Shown here in pieces: positions 26,963 to 34,755 of a DNA stretch of 64,000 nucleotides (within the stretch, counting starts at the first letter, position 1; the number at the start of each line of letters is the position of its first letter). The notes beneath the pieces are model-generated. The model was not told where the DNA came from and made no database searches. It saw nothing but the letters and a program-made list of their open reading frames with translations. This DNA is from Clavibacter sp. VKM Ac-2873 (lineage in GTDB: Bacteria; Actinomycetota; Actinomycetes; Actinomycetales; Microbacteriaceae). The DNA lies in the NCBI RefSeq assembly GCF_015351075.1, contig NZ_JADKRS010000003.1, forward strand, positions 335,717 through 399,716. The letters run 5' to 3'. The position numbers were made by a program, and so were the translations under genes.

Positions 26963-28146
26963 GCGCCGAACGCCCGACGCGAGGCGATGGCCGCGCCCTC
27001 GACGAGCGCGCCGAGCTTCGCCCACGCCACGTCGGTGGCGACGAACTCGTAGCTCGCGAAGGTCGAGAGGCCGCAGTCGGTGCCGGCGATCACGCGGGTC
27101 GGGTCGCCCACGGCGTCGACGACCTCGAGGATCCGCTTGGCGATCACCTGCGGGTGCTCCAGGTAGTTGGTGGTCACGTCCACGACGCCCGGGATGAGCA
27201 CGGCGCCGTCGGGCAGCGGATGCGCGCGGAACGACGGCGCCTCGTGCTGGTGCGCCGGGTTGCCGAGCGGGATGCTGAACGCGCCCACGTTCGCCCGGTA
27301 CAGGTGGGGGAGGAGCACGTCGACGGGCACGTCGTCCTGGTGCGGGCCCTGCCAGTTGCCCCAGCACACGTGCAGTCGCACCCTCTCGCGGGGGATGTCG
27401 CGGATCGCGTGGTTGAGCGCGTCGACGTGCAGGTCGACGGCGGCGAGGAACTCCTCGAGGGTGGCGTCGCCGAACTGGATCACCCGCTCCATCGCGAGGT
27501 CGGGCGCGTCGAGCTGCAGCGTGTGGCCGCGCGCGACGATCGCGTCGTACTCGAGCTTCAGCTGGTCGGCGAGCGCGAAGACGTAGGCGCGGTCGTCGCC
27601 GTAGTGCGGGTTCGCGGCGTCGAGCAGCAGGGTCGTCGAGACGATCCCGGGAGTCGCCGCGGAGAAGAACGTGCCGGCGGGCACGAGGCCGTGCCCGGCC
27701 TGCACGGCGAGCTCGCGGTCGAACCCGTCGAGGTCCTCCGTGATCCCGGCGAGCGCGGGGTCGTACTCCAGCAGGCCCTGCGCGACCGGCGGATCCCAGA
27801 CCCGCGCCACCTCGGCCCCCTCCACGATCTGCTTCGCCTGGAACGCGGCGTAGTCGGGGAACTTGATCGAGTCGAGCGTGGGCTTGCGGTGCCCGGCGCC
27901 GCCGAAGCCGTCGATGCGCTCGAGCACGTAGGTCGAGAAGCCGACGCGCGGCACCTCGCCGTCGTTGACGACGTCGAGGCCGGTCTCGAGCTGCCGGCGC
28001 ACGGTGTCGGCGACGGCGGACGCGGTGACCTCCGCGAGCTCGTCCTGGTCGAACGCGCGCCGCTGGTCGCGGGCGACGAGCAGGCGGGTCAGCTCGGGCG
28101 TGCGCGGGAGGCTGCCGGCGTGCGTGGTCAGGATGCGGTCGGTCAT
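26959..28146 (-). CDS. Cobalamin-independent methionine synthase-like protein (MetE C-terminal domain)
   Basis: 395 residues, only the C-terminal catalytic barrel of MetE. Zinc ligands are visible as H259 and C261 in RLHVCWGN and C358 in GTDCGLST. The start MTDRILTTHAGSLPRT matches stand-alone MetE-like proteins (YxjG/YxjH type). These transfer a methyl group to homocysteine or a thiol from methylated donors other than the usual polyglutamyl folate. ATG 28146 overlaps the aminotransferase stop (ATGA). Context: methyl transfer next to homocysteine formation. Confidence 0.9.
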   Translation of the reverse strand: MTDRILTTHAGSLPRTPELTRLLVARDQRRAFDQDELAEVTASAVADTVRRQLETGLDVVNDGEVPRVGFSTYVLERIDGFGGAGHRKPTLDSIKFPDYAAFQAKQIVEGAEVARVWDPPVAQGLLEYDPALAGITEDLDGFDRELAVQAGHGLVPAGTFFSAATPGIVSTTLLLDAANPHYGDDRAYVFALADQLKLEYDAIVARGHTLQLDAPDLAMERVIQFGDATLEEFLAAVDLHVDALNHAIRDIPRERVRLHVCWGNWQGPHQDDVPVDVLLPHLYRANVGAFSIPLGNPAHQHEAPSFRAHPLPDGAVLIPGVVDVTTNYLEHPQVIAKRILEVVDAVGDPTRVIAGTDCGLSTFASYEFVATDVAWAKLGALVEGAAIASRRAFGA

Positions 28147-29375
28147 GCGGGGGCTCCTCGGTGGATGGCGGCGCGGGCGGGGGCGGAAGCGGAGACGGCG
28201 GAAGCGGACGACGCGGCGGATCCGACGGCGGCCGCGATCCGGCGCACGGCCTCCCGCAGCACGTCGGGATCGCAGGCGAGGTTGAGGCGCGCGTGGCCGG
28301 CGCCCCCGGTGCCGTAGCAGTGGCCGGCGTTGAGGGCGACTCGAGCCCGCTCGAGCAGCACCGCGGCGGGATCGGCACCGAGGCCGAGCGGGCGGAGGTC
28401 GAGCCAGGCGAGGTAGCCGGCGGCGGGGCGGTGGTGGACGACGCCGGGCAGGTGCTCGGCGAGGAGGGAGGCGAGGAGCTGGTCGTTCGCGACGATTCGG
28501 GCGATGGCATCGTCGAGCCAGTCGGTACAGGAGAACGCGACGACGTTCGCGTGCAGCCCGAGGATGCTCGTGCGACAGGCCACCTCCTCCACGAGGCCGT
28601 CGAGCAGCGCGTGGGTGCGCGGATCCCCCGCGATGACGAGCGAGCACTTCGCGCCCGCGAGGTTCCAGCCCTTGCTCGCCGAGGTGACGCAGACGGAGCT
28701 CGCGCCGAGCGCCTCGGCCAGCGGCGCGAACGGCGTGAACGTCGCGCCCGGCAGCGTGAGCGGCGCGTGCACCTCGTCGCTGATCACGAGCACGTCGTGG
28801 CGGGCGGCCAGCCGGGCGACGGCCGCGAGGGTCCGGGCGTCGTGCACGAGCCCCATCGGGTTGTGCGGGTTGCAGAGGAGGAACGCGTCGACCCCGGACG
28901 CGAACGCGCGCTCGAGCCCCGCGAGGTCGAGCGACGCGCGGCCGTCGGACACCAGGAGTGGCACCTCCTCGACGCGCGCGCCCGCCTCCTCCACCAGCTC
29001 GAAGAACGGCGGGTACACGGGCGGCGTGACGACCACGCGTCCGCCGCGCGGCACCGCGAGCCGCAGCGTCTCGACGATGCCGACGCTCACGTCGGTGGCG
29101 ATGCGCACGCGGGACTCGTCCACGGTCCAGCCCCAGCGCTCGCGGGCGAACCGCGCGAAGGCGGGCGCGAGCGGCCCGGGACCGTCGAGGTAGCCGACGT
29201 CGGACGCGCGCACGCGCCGCACCAGCTCCTCGACGACGGGCTCGGCGATCGCGTAGTCCATCTCGGCCACGAACAGGGGCAGCACGTCCGCGGGGAACCG
29301 CGTCCACTTGATGCTCGTGCGCTGGCCGCGGATCTCGTCGATCGGCGCCGTCGTGACCTCCACCATGGCGGCCAT
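28143..29375 (-). CDS. MalY/PatB-type PLP C-S lyase/aminotransferase
   Basis: 410 residues from ATG 29375 (a longer frame has only a Pro/Arg-rich lead). PLP lysine K235 in TSASKGWNLAGAK, LLCNPHNPMG (166-175) and VISDEVHAPL (197-206) are diagnostic for MalY/PatB cystathionine beta-lyases of fold type I. It would cleave C-S bonds of cystathionine or cysteine conjugates, giving homocysteine or a thiol, pyruvate and ammonia. First of four overlapping genes. The operon therefore holds C-S cleavage, methyl transfer, homocysteine synthesis and a flavin oxygenase: sulfur salvage. Confidence 0.9.
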   Translation of the reverse strand: MAAMVEVTTAPIDEIRGQRTSIKWTRFPADVLPLFVAEMDYAIAEPVVEELVRRVRASDVGYLDGPGPLAPAFARFARERWGWTVDESRVRIATDVSVGIVETLRLAVPRGGRVVVTPPVYPPFFELVEEAGARVEEVPLLVSDGRASLDLAGLERAFASGVDAFLLCNPHNPMGLVHDARTLAAVARLAARHDVLVISDEVHAPLTLPGATFTPFAPLAEALGASSVCVTSASKGWNLAGAKCSLVIAGDPRTHALLDGLVEEVACRTSILGLHANVVAFSCTDWLDDAIARIVANDQLLASLLAEHLPGVVHHRPAAGYLAWLDLRPLGLGADPAAVLLERARVALNAGHCYGTGGAGHARLNLACDPDVLREAVRRIAAAVGSAASSASAVSASAPARAAIHRGAPA

Positions 29376-29563
29376 GGTGCCGCCCGCGGGGCAGCGGCCG
29401 CGAGCGGGCGCGTCACACGGAGACACGCGCCGACGTCGGCGCCGCTCCCCGGTCACGCCGCGGTGCGCTGCGTGTGGACAGATCCGCTGACCTCCAGGGA
29501 CCGCTCGCTACGGTGCACCGTCCGACCGCGGGTCCCCGCGCACCCGACCGAGGAGCCCCCCGC

Positions 29564-29728
29564 ATGCGTCATCCCCTGCACCGCGCGCTGCCCCTCCTCT
29601 GCGCGGCGGCCGCCCTCGGCGCCGGGTGCGTGGCCGCCCTCGTCGTCGGCACGTCCCTCGTGTCGGGCACCGTCGGGCTGCACCGGCTCCTGCTCGCGGA
29701 TCCGGTCGCGCCCGCCGCCGCCACCTGA
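29564..29728 (+). CDS. Small single-helix membrane peptide
   Basis: 54 residues from ATG 29564 with GAGGAG 8 bases upstream. One hydrophobic helix, about 8-38 (ALPLLCAAAALGAGCVAALV), then a short outside or inside tail LHRLLLADPVAPAAAT. No family known to me. It stands 79 bases before the glycosyltransferase gene on the same strand. Confidence 0.5.
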   Translation: MRHPLHRALPLLCAAAALGAGCVAALVVGTSLVSGTVGLHRLLLADPVAPAAAT

Positions 29729-29807
29729 GCCACCGTCCCGCTCACCTCCCCCACCCGCCCCGCCGCCGTACCCGACCGGCGCGCCCCACCCCGACGGAAG
29801 CCGCGAC

Positions 29808-31148
29808 ATGTCCTCGTACCTCCTCTGCGCCCCGCCCATCTACGGCCACCTGGCGCCGCTCGTCGCCATCGGCCGGGGCCTCGTCGCCCGCGGCGCCGAC
29901 GTCACCCTGCTGACGGGCGCGAAGTACCGCGAGGTCGTCATCGAGGCCGGGCTCACCTTCGCCGCGCTGCCCGCCGACGTCGACTTCGACGACGCGCAGC
30001 TCGACGGCCTGCTCGGCGAGGCCAACGCCGCGCGTGGCGTCGCCGCGATCCGCACGGGCATGATCGCCATGTTCGTGCGCGTGATCCCCGGCCAGCACCG
30101 CGCGCTCCTCGCGCTCCTGGAGCAGGGCCGGTTCGACGCGGTGCTCAGCGAGTCGGCGTTCACCGGGGTCGCGCCCTACGTCGAGCTCCCCCGGGCCGAC
30201 CGCCTCCCCGTCCTGGGGCTGGCGACCACGCCCGTGACGCTCACGAGCGTCGACGCGGCGCCGTTCGGCGCGGCCCTCCCGCCCGGTCGCGGACCGCTCG
30301 GCCATCTCCGCGACCGGGCGCTGACGGCGGCGATCCGTCCCGGGCTCACCCGCCCGCTCCGGCGCGCGGTCGACGCCGTGCTCGCCGAGATCGGCGCGGC
30401 GCCCTCGCGCACGGACACCTTCGACTTCCCCTACCTCTCCTTCGACGAGCTCTTCCAGCTGAGCGTCTCCGCCCTCGAGTACCCGCGCCGCGAGCTGCCC
30501 GACACGGTGCGCTTCGTGGGGCCGCTCCGGCCCGCGACGGGCGGCGCGCACGACGCGGAGCTGCCGGACTGGTGGCCCGACCTGGTCGGCGACCGCCCGG
30601 TCGTGCACGTCACCCAGGGCACCATCGACAACGTCGACCTCGGCCGGCTCGTCGTCCCGACGCTGCGCGCGCTCGCCGACGAGGACGTGCTCGTCATCGC
30701 CTCCACGGGCGGGCGCCCGCTCGCGGAGCTGGAGCGCGCGCTCGACGGGCCGCTCCCCGCGAACGCGCGCGTGGCGGAGTTCCTCCCCCACGACCTGCTC
30801 CTGCCGCTCTGCAGCGCGGTCGTCACCAACGGCGGCTTCGGCGGCGTGCAGCGGACGCTGGCGCACGGCGTGCCGCTGGTGGTCGCGGGATCCACGGAGG
30901 ACAAGCCCGAGGTCGCGGCCCGCGTCGCCTGGGCCGGATGCGGGAAGGACCTGCGGACGGGCAAACCGCGGCAGAGCGCGATCCGGAGCGCGGTGCGCGA
31001 CGTCCTCAGCACGCCGTCGTACCGCGCGCGCAGCCGGGAGCTCGCCACCGCGATCGCCGCGCTCCCGGATCCGTTGGACGTCATCGCGGCCGGGCTGGAC
31101 GCGGCCGTGGCGGCGCGGCGGGGCCCGTCGGCGACGCACGACGCCTGA
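29808..31148 (+). CDS. MGT/UGT-type glycosyltransferase (GT1)
   Basis: 446 residues, GT-B fold. N-terminus YLLCAPPIYGHLAPLVAIGRGLVARG is the acceptor lobe start of macrolide-type glycosyltransferases; the donor lobe shows PVVHVTQGTID (about 265) and the sugar-nucleotide motif FLPHDLLLPLCSAVVTNGGFGGVQ with GVPLVVAG. The usual H of HGG is replaced by N-G-G-F. Members add a sugar from UDP- or TDP-sugar to small lipophilic acceptors. No natural-product cluster is adjacent, so it may glycosylate foreign compounds or a lipid. Confidence 0.9.
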   Translation: MSSYLLCAPPIYGHLAPLVAIGRGLVARGADVTLLTGAKYREVVIEAGLTFAALPADVDFDDAQLDGLLGEANAARGVAAIRTGMIAMFVRVIPGQHRALLALLEQGRFDAVLSESAFTGVAPYVELPRADRLPVLGLATTPVTLTSVDAAPFGAALPPGRGPLGHLRDRALTAAIRPGLTRPLRRAVDAVLAEIGAAPSRTDTFDFPYLSFDELFQLSVSALEYPRRELPDTVRFVGPLRPATGGAHDAELPDWWPDLVGDRPVVHVTQGTIDNVDLGRLVVPTLRALADEDVLVIASTGGRPLAELERALDGPLPANARVAEFLPHDLLLPLCSAVVTNGGFGGVQRTLAHGVPLVVAGSTEDKPEVAARVAWAGCGKDLRTGKPRQSAIRSAVRDVLSTPSYRARSRELATAIAALPDPLDVIAAGLDAAVAARRGPSATHDA

Positions 31149-31178
31149 GCGGGCCGGGCTCGGCCGCTAGCGAGCTAG

Positions 31179-31219
31179 CTGGCCAGCTGGCCAGTACGGG
31201 CGGTACTGCGAGAGCTCTC
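31179..31219. repeat. Three consecutive palindromes between convergent genes
   Basis: CTGGCCAGCTGGCCAG (31179-31194, a perfect 16-bp palindrome), AGTAC-GGGCG-GTACT (31193-31207) and GAGAGCTCTC (31210-31219). They fill the gap between the glycosyltransferase and a convergent gene. Any one could form a terminator stem, but none has the usual loop plus U-tract. Confidence 0.5.
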
Positions 31220-31547
31220 AGAGGATCCCGCTGATCACGAGCATCACGGCACCGGACGCGAGCAGCCCGACGGAGGACAGCGCGATGCCGCCCCCGATGA
31301 GGCGCGGCCGCTCCGCCGGATGCCGTCGCGCCTCGCCGATCCCCCGCCGGACGCCCACGATCCCGATCACGAGGGTGGCGATCGACACGGCAGCGAACAG
31401 CACCGCCCCGATCAGCAACTGCGGTTGGGGGACCAGCCAGGCGCCCATGATCGACGCGGCGACCCCCGCCGGCCCGATGAGGCTGAGCCAGCCGAGTCGC
31501 CAGGCGCGGGATCGCGGGCGGAGGGCGGCGTCATGCGGATCCGTCAT
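31218..31547 (-). CDS. Small integral membrane protein
   Basis: 109 residues with three predicted helices (about 17-38, 43-66, 84-106) and a charged loop RRGIGEARRHPAERPR between the second and third. Reminiscent of DUF4190-type membrane proteins, without certainty. Stands alone and converges on the glycosyltransferase gene. Confidence 0.6.
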   Translation of the reverse strand: MTDPHDAALRPRSRAWRLGWLSLIGPAGVAASIMGAWLVPQPQLLIGAVLFAAVSIATLVIGIVGVRRGIGEARRHPAERPRLIGGGIALSSVGLLASGAVMLVISGIL

Positions 31548-31624
31548 GGGTGCAGGGTATTCGCAGGCCGCGCCTCAGCGACGGCTGCGCGCCCCCGTCG
31601 CGGCCCGTGCGGCGACACGGACGC

Positions 31625-33004
31625 TCACGCGATGCGGATCAGCTTCCGGTTCGCGAACTCGTCGACCGCGTGGCGGCCGAGCTCGCGGCCCGAGCCCGAG
31701 CGCTTCACGCCGCCGAAGGGCAGCTCGGCCGCATCGCCGAGCACGAGGTTGACCCAGACCATGCCCGCGTCGATCCCGTCGGCGACCCGCAGCGCCTGCT
31801 CCGGATCCGTCGTGTAGACGTACGAGCCGAGGCCGAAGGGGGTGTCGTTCGCGAGCGCGACCGCCTCCTCCTCCGATCGCACGCGGTAGAGCGCGGCGAC
31901 GGGGCCGAAGAACTCCTCGCGGTAGGCGTCCATCTCGGGGGTCACGTCGGCGAGCACCGCGGGCGGGAACAGGTTGCCCACGGGCTCGCCGCTCGCGAGC
32001 ACCGTGGCGCCCTGGTCGACCGCGCGGGCCAGCTGCTCCGCGAGCCGCTCGGTCGCGGCGCGCGAGGAGAGCGGGCCGAGCAGGGTGCCGTCGGCCATCG
32101 GATCCGCGGGCTGGGCCGCCGTGAGCTCCGCGGTGAAGCGCGCGGCGAAGTCGTCGTAGAGGTGGTCCATCACGAGGAAGCGCTTGGCGCCGTTGCAGGA
32201 CTGGCCGTTGTTGTCGAGGCGGGCGGCGACGGCGTCCGTGACGGCGGCGTCGAGGTCGTCCGTCGACAGCAGGATGAAGGGGTCGGATCCGCCGAGCTCC
32301 AGCACGACCTTCTTCAGGTGCCGCCCGGCGATCTCCGCGACGGCGGCGCCCGCCCGCTCGGATCCCGTGACGGAGACGCCCTGCACGCGCGGGTCGGCGA
32401 TCACGCCCTCGATCTGCGCGTTCGTCGCGAGCACGCTCACGTACACGCCCGCGTCGGCACCCAGCTCGGCCGCCGCGTCGCGGTACATCTTCTGGATCGC
32501 CTCGGCCGACTCCGGGCACTGCGGCGCGTGCTTGAGCAGGATCGCGTTGCCGGTCACGATCGCGGGTCCGGCGAACCGGGCCACCTGGTAGTAGGGGAAG
32601 TTCCACGGCATGATCCCGAGCAGCACGCCGAGGCCCGAGCGGCGCACGAACGCGGATCCGGTGCCGTCGGCGAGCGCGATGGCCTCGTCGGCGAGGAACT
32701 CCTCGGCGTTCCGCGCGTAGTAGCCGAGGATGTCGGCGGCGAAGTCGACCTCGCCGAGGGCCTGGTCGAGCGGCTTGCCCATCTCGCGCACGATGATCCG
32801 CGCCAGCTCGTCCCGGCGCTCCACGTGCAGCTCGGCGACGCGCGCGACGAGGGCGGCGCGCTCGGCGATCGTGGTGCGGCGCGACCAGCCGCGGTACGCG
32901 CCCTCGGCGGCGGCGATCGCCTCCTGCAGCTCCTGGTCGGTGATCTCGGGATGCTCGGCGACGGTCTCGCCGGTGGTCGGATCGGTGACGGCGTAGCTGC
33001 TCAT
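31625..33004 (-). CDS. Aldehyde dehydrogenase (succinate-semialdehyde dehydrogenase-like)
   Basis: 459 residues from ATG 33004. Catalytic C270 in NNGQSCNGAKR, general base E236 in LELGGSDPF, and the cofactor loop GIMPWNFPYYQVARF (130-144). At about 460 residues and with GSDPF after the base, it matches the short NAD(P)-dependent succinate-semialdehyde dehydrogenases of the GabD2 type. It would oxidise succinic semialdehyde (4-aminobutyrate pathway) or a similar aldehyde to the acid. No GABA aminotransferase is adjacent. Divergent from an HTH regulator 177 bases away. Confidence 0.9.
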   Translation of the reverse strand: MSSYAVTDPTTGETVAEHPEITDQELQEAIAAAEGAYRGWSRRTTIAERAALVARVAELHVERRDELARIIVREMGKPLDQALGEVDFAADILGYYARNAEEFLADEAIALADGTGSAFVRRSGLGVLLGIMPWNFPYYQVARFAGPAIVTGNAILLKHAPQCPESAEAIQKMYRDAAAELGADAGVYVSVLATNAQIEGVIADPRVQGVSVTGSERAGAAVAEIAGRHLKKVVLELGGSDPFILLSTDDLDAAVTDAVAARLDNNGQSCNGAKRFLVMDHLYDDFAARFTAELTAAQPADPMADGTLLGPLSSRAATERLAEQLARAVDQGATVLASGEPVGNLFPPAVLADVTPEMDAYREEFFGPVAALYRVRSEEEAVALANDTPFGLGSYVYTTDPEQALRVADGIDAGMVWVNLVLGDAAELPFGGVKRSGSGRELGRHAVDEFANRKLIRIA

Positions 33005-33181
33005 GGGGGCTCCTCCTCTTGCTGCCGCGCGGGTCACGCGGATGGGCCCACGATATCGAGCGGGTGGCGCTCCCCCCGTTCGCGTCCGGGCCCTTGAGCC
33101 GGGGCGCGGACTGTGGGACGTTCGTGAGCGGGGGAGGACGCATCGTCGTCGCCTCGCGCGCATTCCTGGGGGGGGGATCCG

Positions 33182-34042
33182 ATGAGCGACGTCCGGGGTG
33201 CCGAGCAGACGAGGGCGATGCGCCCGGGACAACCGCTGGGGCTGCGGCTCGACGCCCGCGTCGACGAGTTCCACGCGCTGCTGCTGCAGTGCCCGCTCGA
33301 CGAGGTCCGGCCCGCCGGCCGCGACTGGCTCCGCCTCCGGTACGCCGAGATCGTGCCGCTGGTGCTCGGATCCGCGCTGTCGTCCGTCGAGCACGGTCGC
33401 CCGCTCCCCGCCTCCTGCCTCGACGACCTGCGAGCGGTCGCCCGACGCAGCGCCGCCGAGCCGGACGTCGACCTCTCCGTCGCCCTCCGCGGTGCCCTGC
33501 CCGCGCTCCGCGTCTTCGCGCTGGTGATGCAGGCCGCCGTCGCCGAGCGGAACGGGATGCTCATCGTCGCGATGGCCCGGGCGTCGCACGTGGCGCACGA
33601 GCTCGGCACCTGCTGGGTGGAGGCGTGGGCGCAGCACCGGGCGGAGGATGCCGCGCGGCCCGCGGTGCCGGCCGCGGTGCCCGTCGCGGTCACGGTGCCC
33701 GTCACCGCGGCGGCGGATCCCGAGGCGGAGCCGGAGCTGGACCTCGTGGCCCGCGCCGCCGACCTCGACGACGTGGAGGAGCGCATGCTCGCCCTCACCG
33801 CGTACGGGATGTCGAACGACGAGATCGCGCGGGCCACCTCGTACAGCAGGCAGGCCGTGGCCTGGCACCTCGGCCGCCTCATGCGCAGCTGGAACGCCCC
33901 GAACCGCACGCCGCTCGTCTCGGTAGCGTTCGTGCGCGGCGTGATCCGGTCCCGGCGGGTGCGGCGACCCCGCGGCGCGGCGGCGCAGCCCCGTGCCATC
34001 ACGGGCACGACGGACGACCGCCCCGCCATCCCAGGAGGATGA
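33182..34042 (+). CDS. LuxR-type HTH protein with unknown N-terminal domain
   Basis: 286 residues. Residues ~1-160 form a helical domain that I do not recognise; a Val/Pro/Ala linker (160-185) leads to a LuxR-like HTH (EERMLALTAYGMSNDEIARA then SYSRQAVAWHLGRLMR, about 200-236). The DNA-binding helix suggests a transcription factor. The start codon is preceded by a run of nine G (33168-33176) that doubles as the ribosome site. The 3' end encodes one arm of a terminator shared with the next gene. Targets could be the divergent aldehyde dehydrogenase or the convergent secreted protein. Confidence 0.75.
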   Translation: MSDVRGAEQTRAMRPGQPLGLRLDARVDEFHALLLQCPLDEVRPAGRDWLRLRYAEIVPLVLGSALSSVEHGRPLPASCLDDLRAVARRSAAEPDVDLSVALRGALPALRVFALVMQAAVAERNGMLIVAMARASHVAHELGTCWVEAWAQHRAEDAARPAVPAAVPVAVTVPVTAAADPEAEPELDLVARAADLDDVEERMLALTAYGMSNDEIARATSYSRQAVAWHLGRLMRSWNAPNRTPLVSVAFVRGVIRSRRVRRPRGAAAQPRAITGTTDDRPAIPGG

Positions 34043-34053
34043 CGGGGCGGTCG
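34015..34053. terminator. Bidirectional terminator, overlapping a coding end
   Basis: Perfect 11-bp stem CGACCGCCCCG / CGGGGCGGTCG with a 17-nt loop. The left arm lies inside the last codons of the LuxR-type gene (stop 34040-34042); the right arm is in the gap to the convergent gene. Confidence 0.75.
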
Positions 34054-34075
34054 CGGTGCAGCGCTCTCGAGGGGA

Positions 34076-34576
34076 TCAGCCGCCGTTGATGCTGATGACG
34101 TTGTCCGTCTTCACCTGGTTGCCGAGCACGCCCCAGTTGAGGAAGCCGCCGTCGCCGTTGTTGGTGACGCGACCGGGGCCGTCGAACCAGTAGATGACGT
34201 AGCTGCCGCCCTTGATGTCGATGGGCTGCGCATCGACGATCGCGCCGGTGACGTCGATGGGCTGGTTCTTGTTGACGACCGCGACGGTGAGGCGGTCGGG
34301 GTTGCCCGCGTTGTAGTACCCCACGTCGAGCGCGGCGAGCACGGCGCCGTTGCGGTCGCCCTGGTCGTTCACCGCCTCGCTGATGGCACCGACGATGGCC
34401 ACCGGGTCGAGGGTGACGCTGCCCGTGATGGGGCTGTTCACCTCGCTCGATGCAGCGGGTGCCGGCTCTGCGGCCTGGGCGGGGGCCGCGGCGAATCCGC
34501 TCAGCCCCGCGATCAGCGCACCGCTCAGGGTGGCCGTGGCGATGATCTTCGTGCTCTTCGACGTCAGCTTGCTCAT
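34076..34576 (-). CDS. Secreted protein of unknown function
   Basis: 166 residues. Sec signal peptide: MSKLTSKSTKI then a hydrophobic core to about 28, cut near PAQAA-EP. The mature part (~130 residues) is beta-rich, with ITGSVTLDPVAIVGAISEAV, VGYYNAGNPDRLTVAVVNKN and a Trp/Gly-rich end (YVIYWFDGPGRVTNNGDGG). GAGGACG precedes the ATG. I do not know a family. Such small exported proteins in plant-associated actinobacteria can be stress or host-interface proteins, which is a guess here. Confidence 0.75.
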   Translation of the reverse strand: MSKLTSKSTKIIATATLSGALIAGLSGFAAAPAQAAEPAPAASSEVNSPITGSVTLDPVAIVGAISEAVNDQGDRNGAVLAALDVGYYNAGNPDRLTVAVVNKNQPIDVTGAIVDAQPIDIKGGSYVIYWFDGPGRVTNNGDGGFLNWGVLGNQVKTDNVISINGG

Positions 34577-34755
34577 GATTTCGTCCTCTTCCAATAGGGG
34601 TTCGGATTGATCTGTCGTGGTGTCGAATCGGCGATGCCGACGAGGAAGAGACTGCGGCAGGCGGCGCCCCGGCGCACGCGTCCGGGGCGGTCGTTGGTCG
34701 GTCGTCCAACGTCCGGCGGGACCCGGCTCGGACGGGTGTATCGGGGCGGCCGCGG

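Noticed and set aside
29376..29563. SAM-type riboswitch before the sulfur operon
   Set aside because: The operon content invites one, but I could not find the conserved core of any SAM riboswitch class in these 188 bases.
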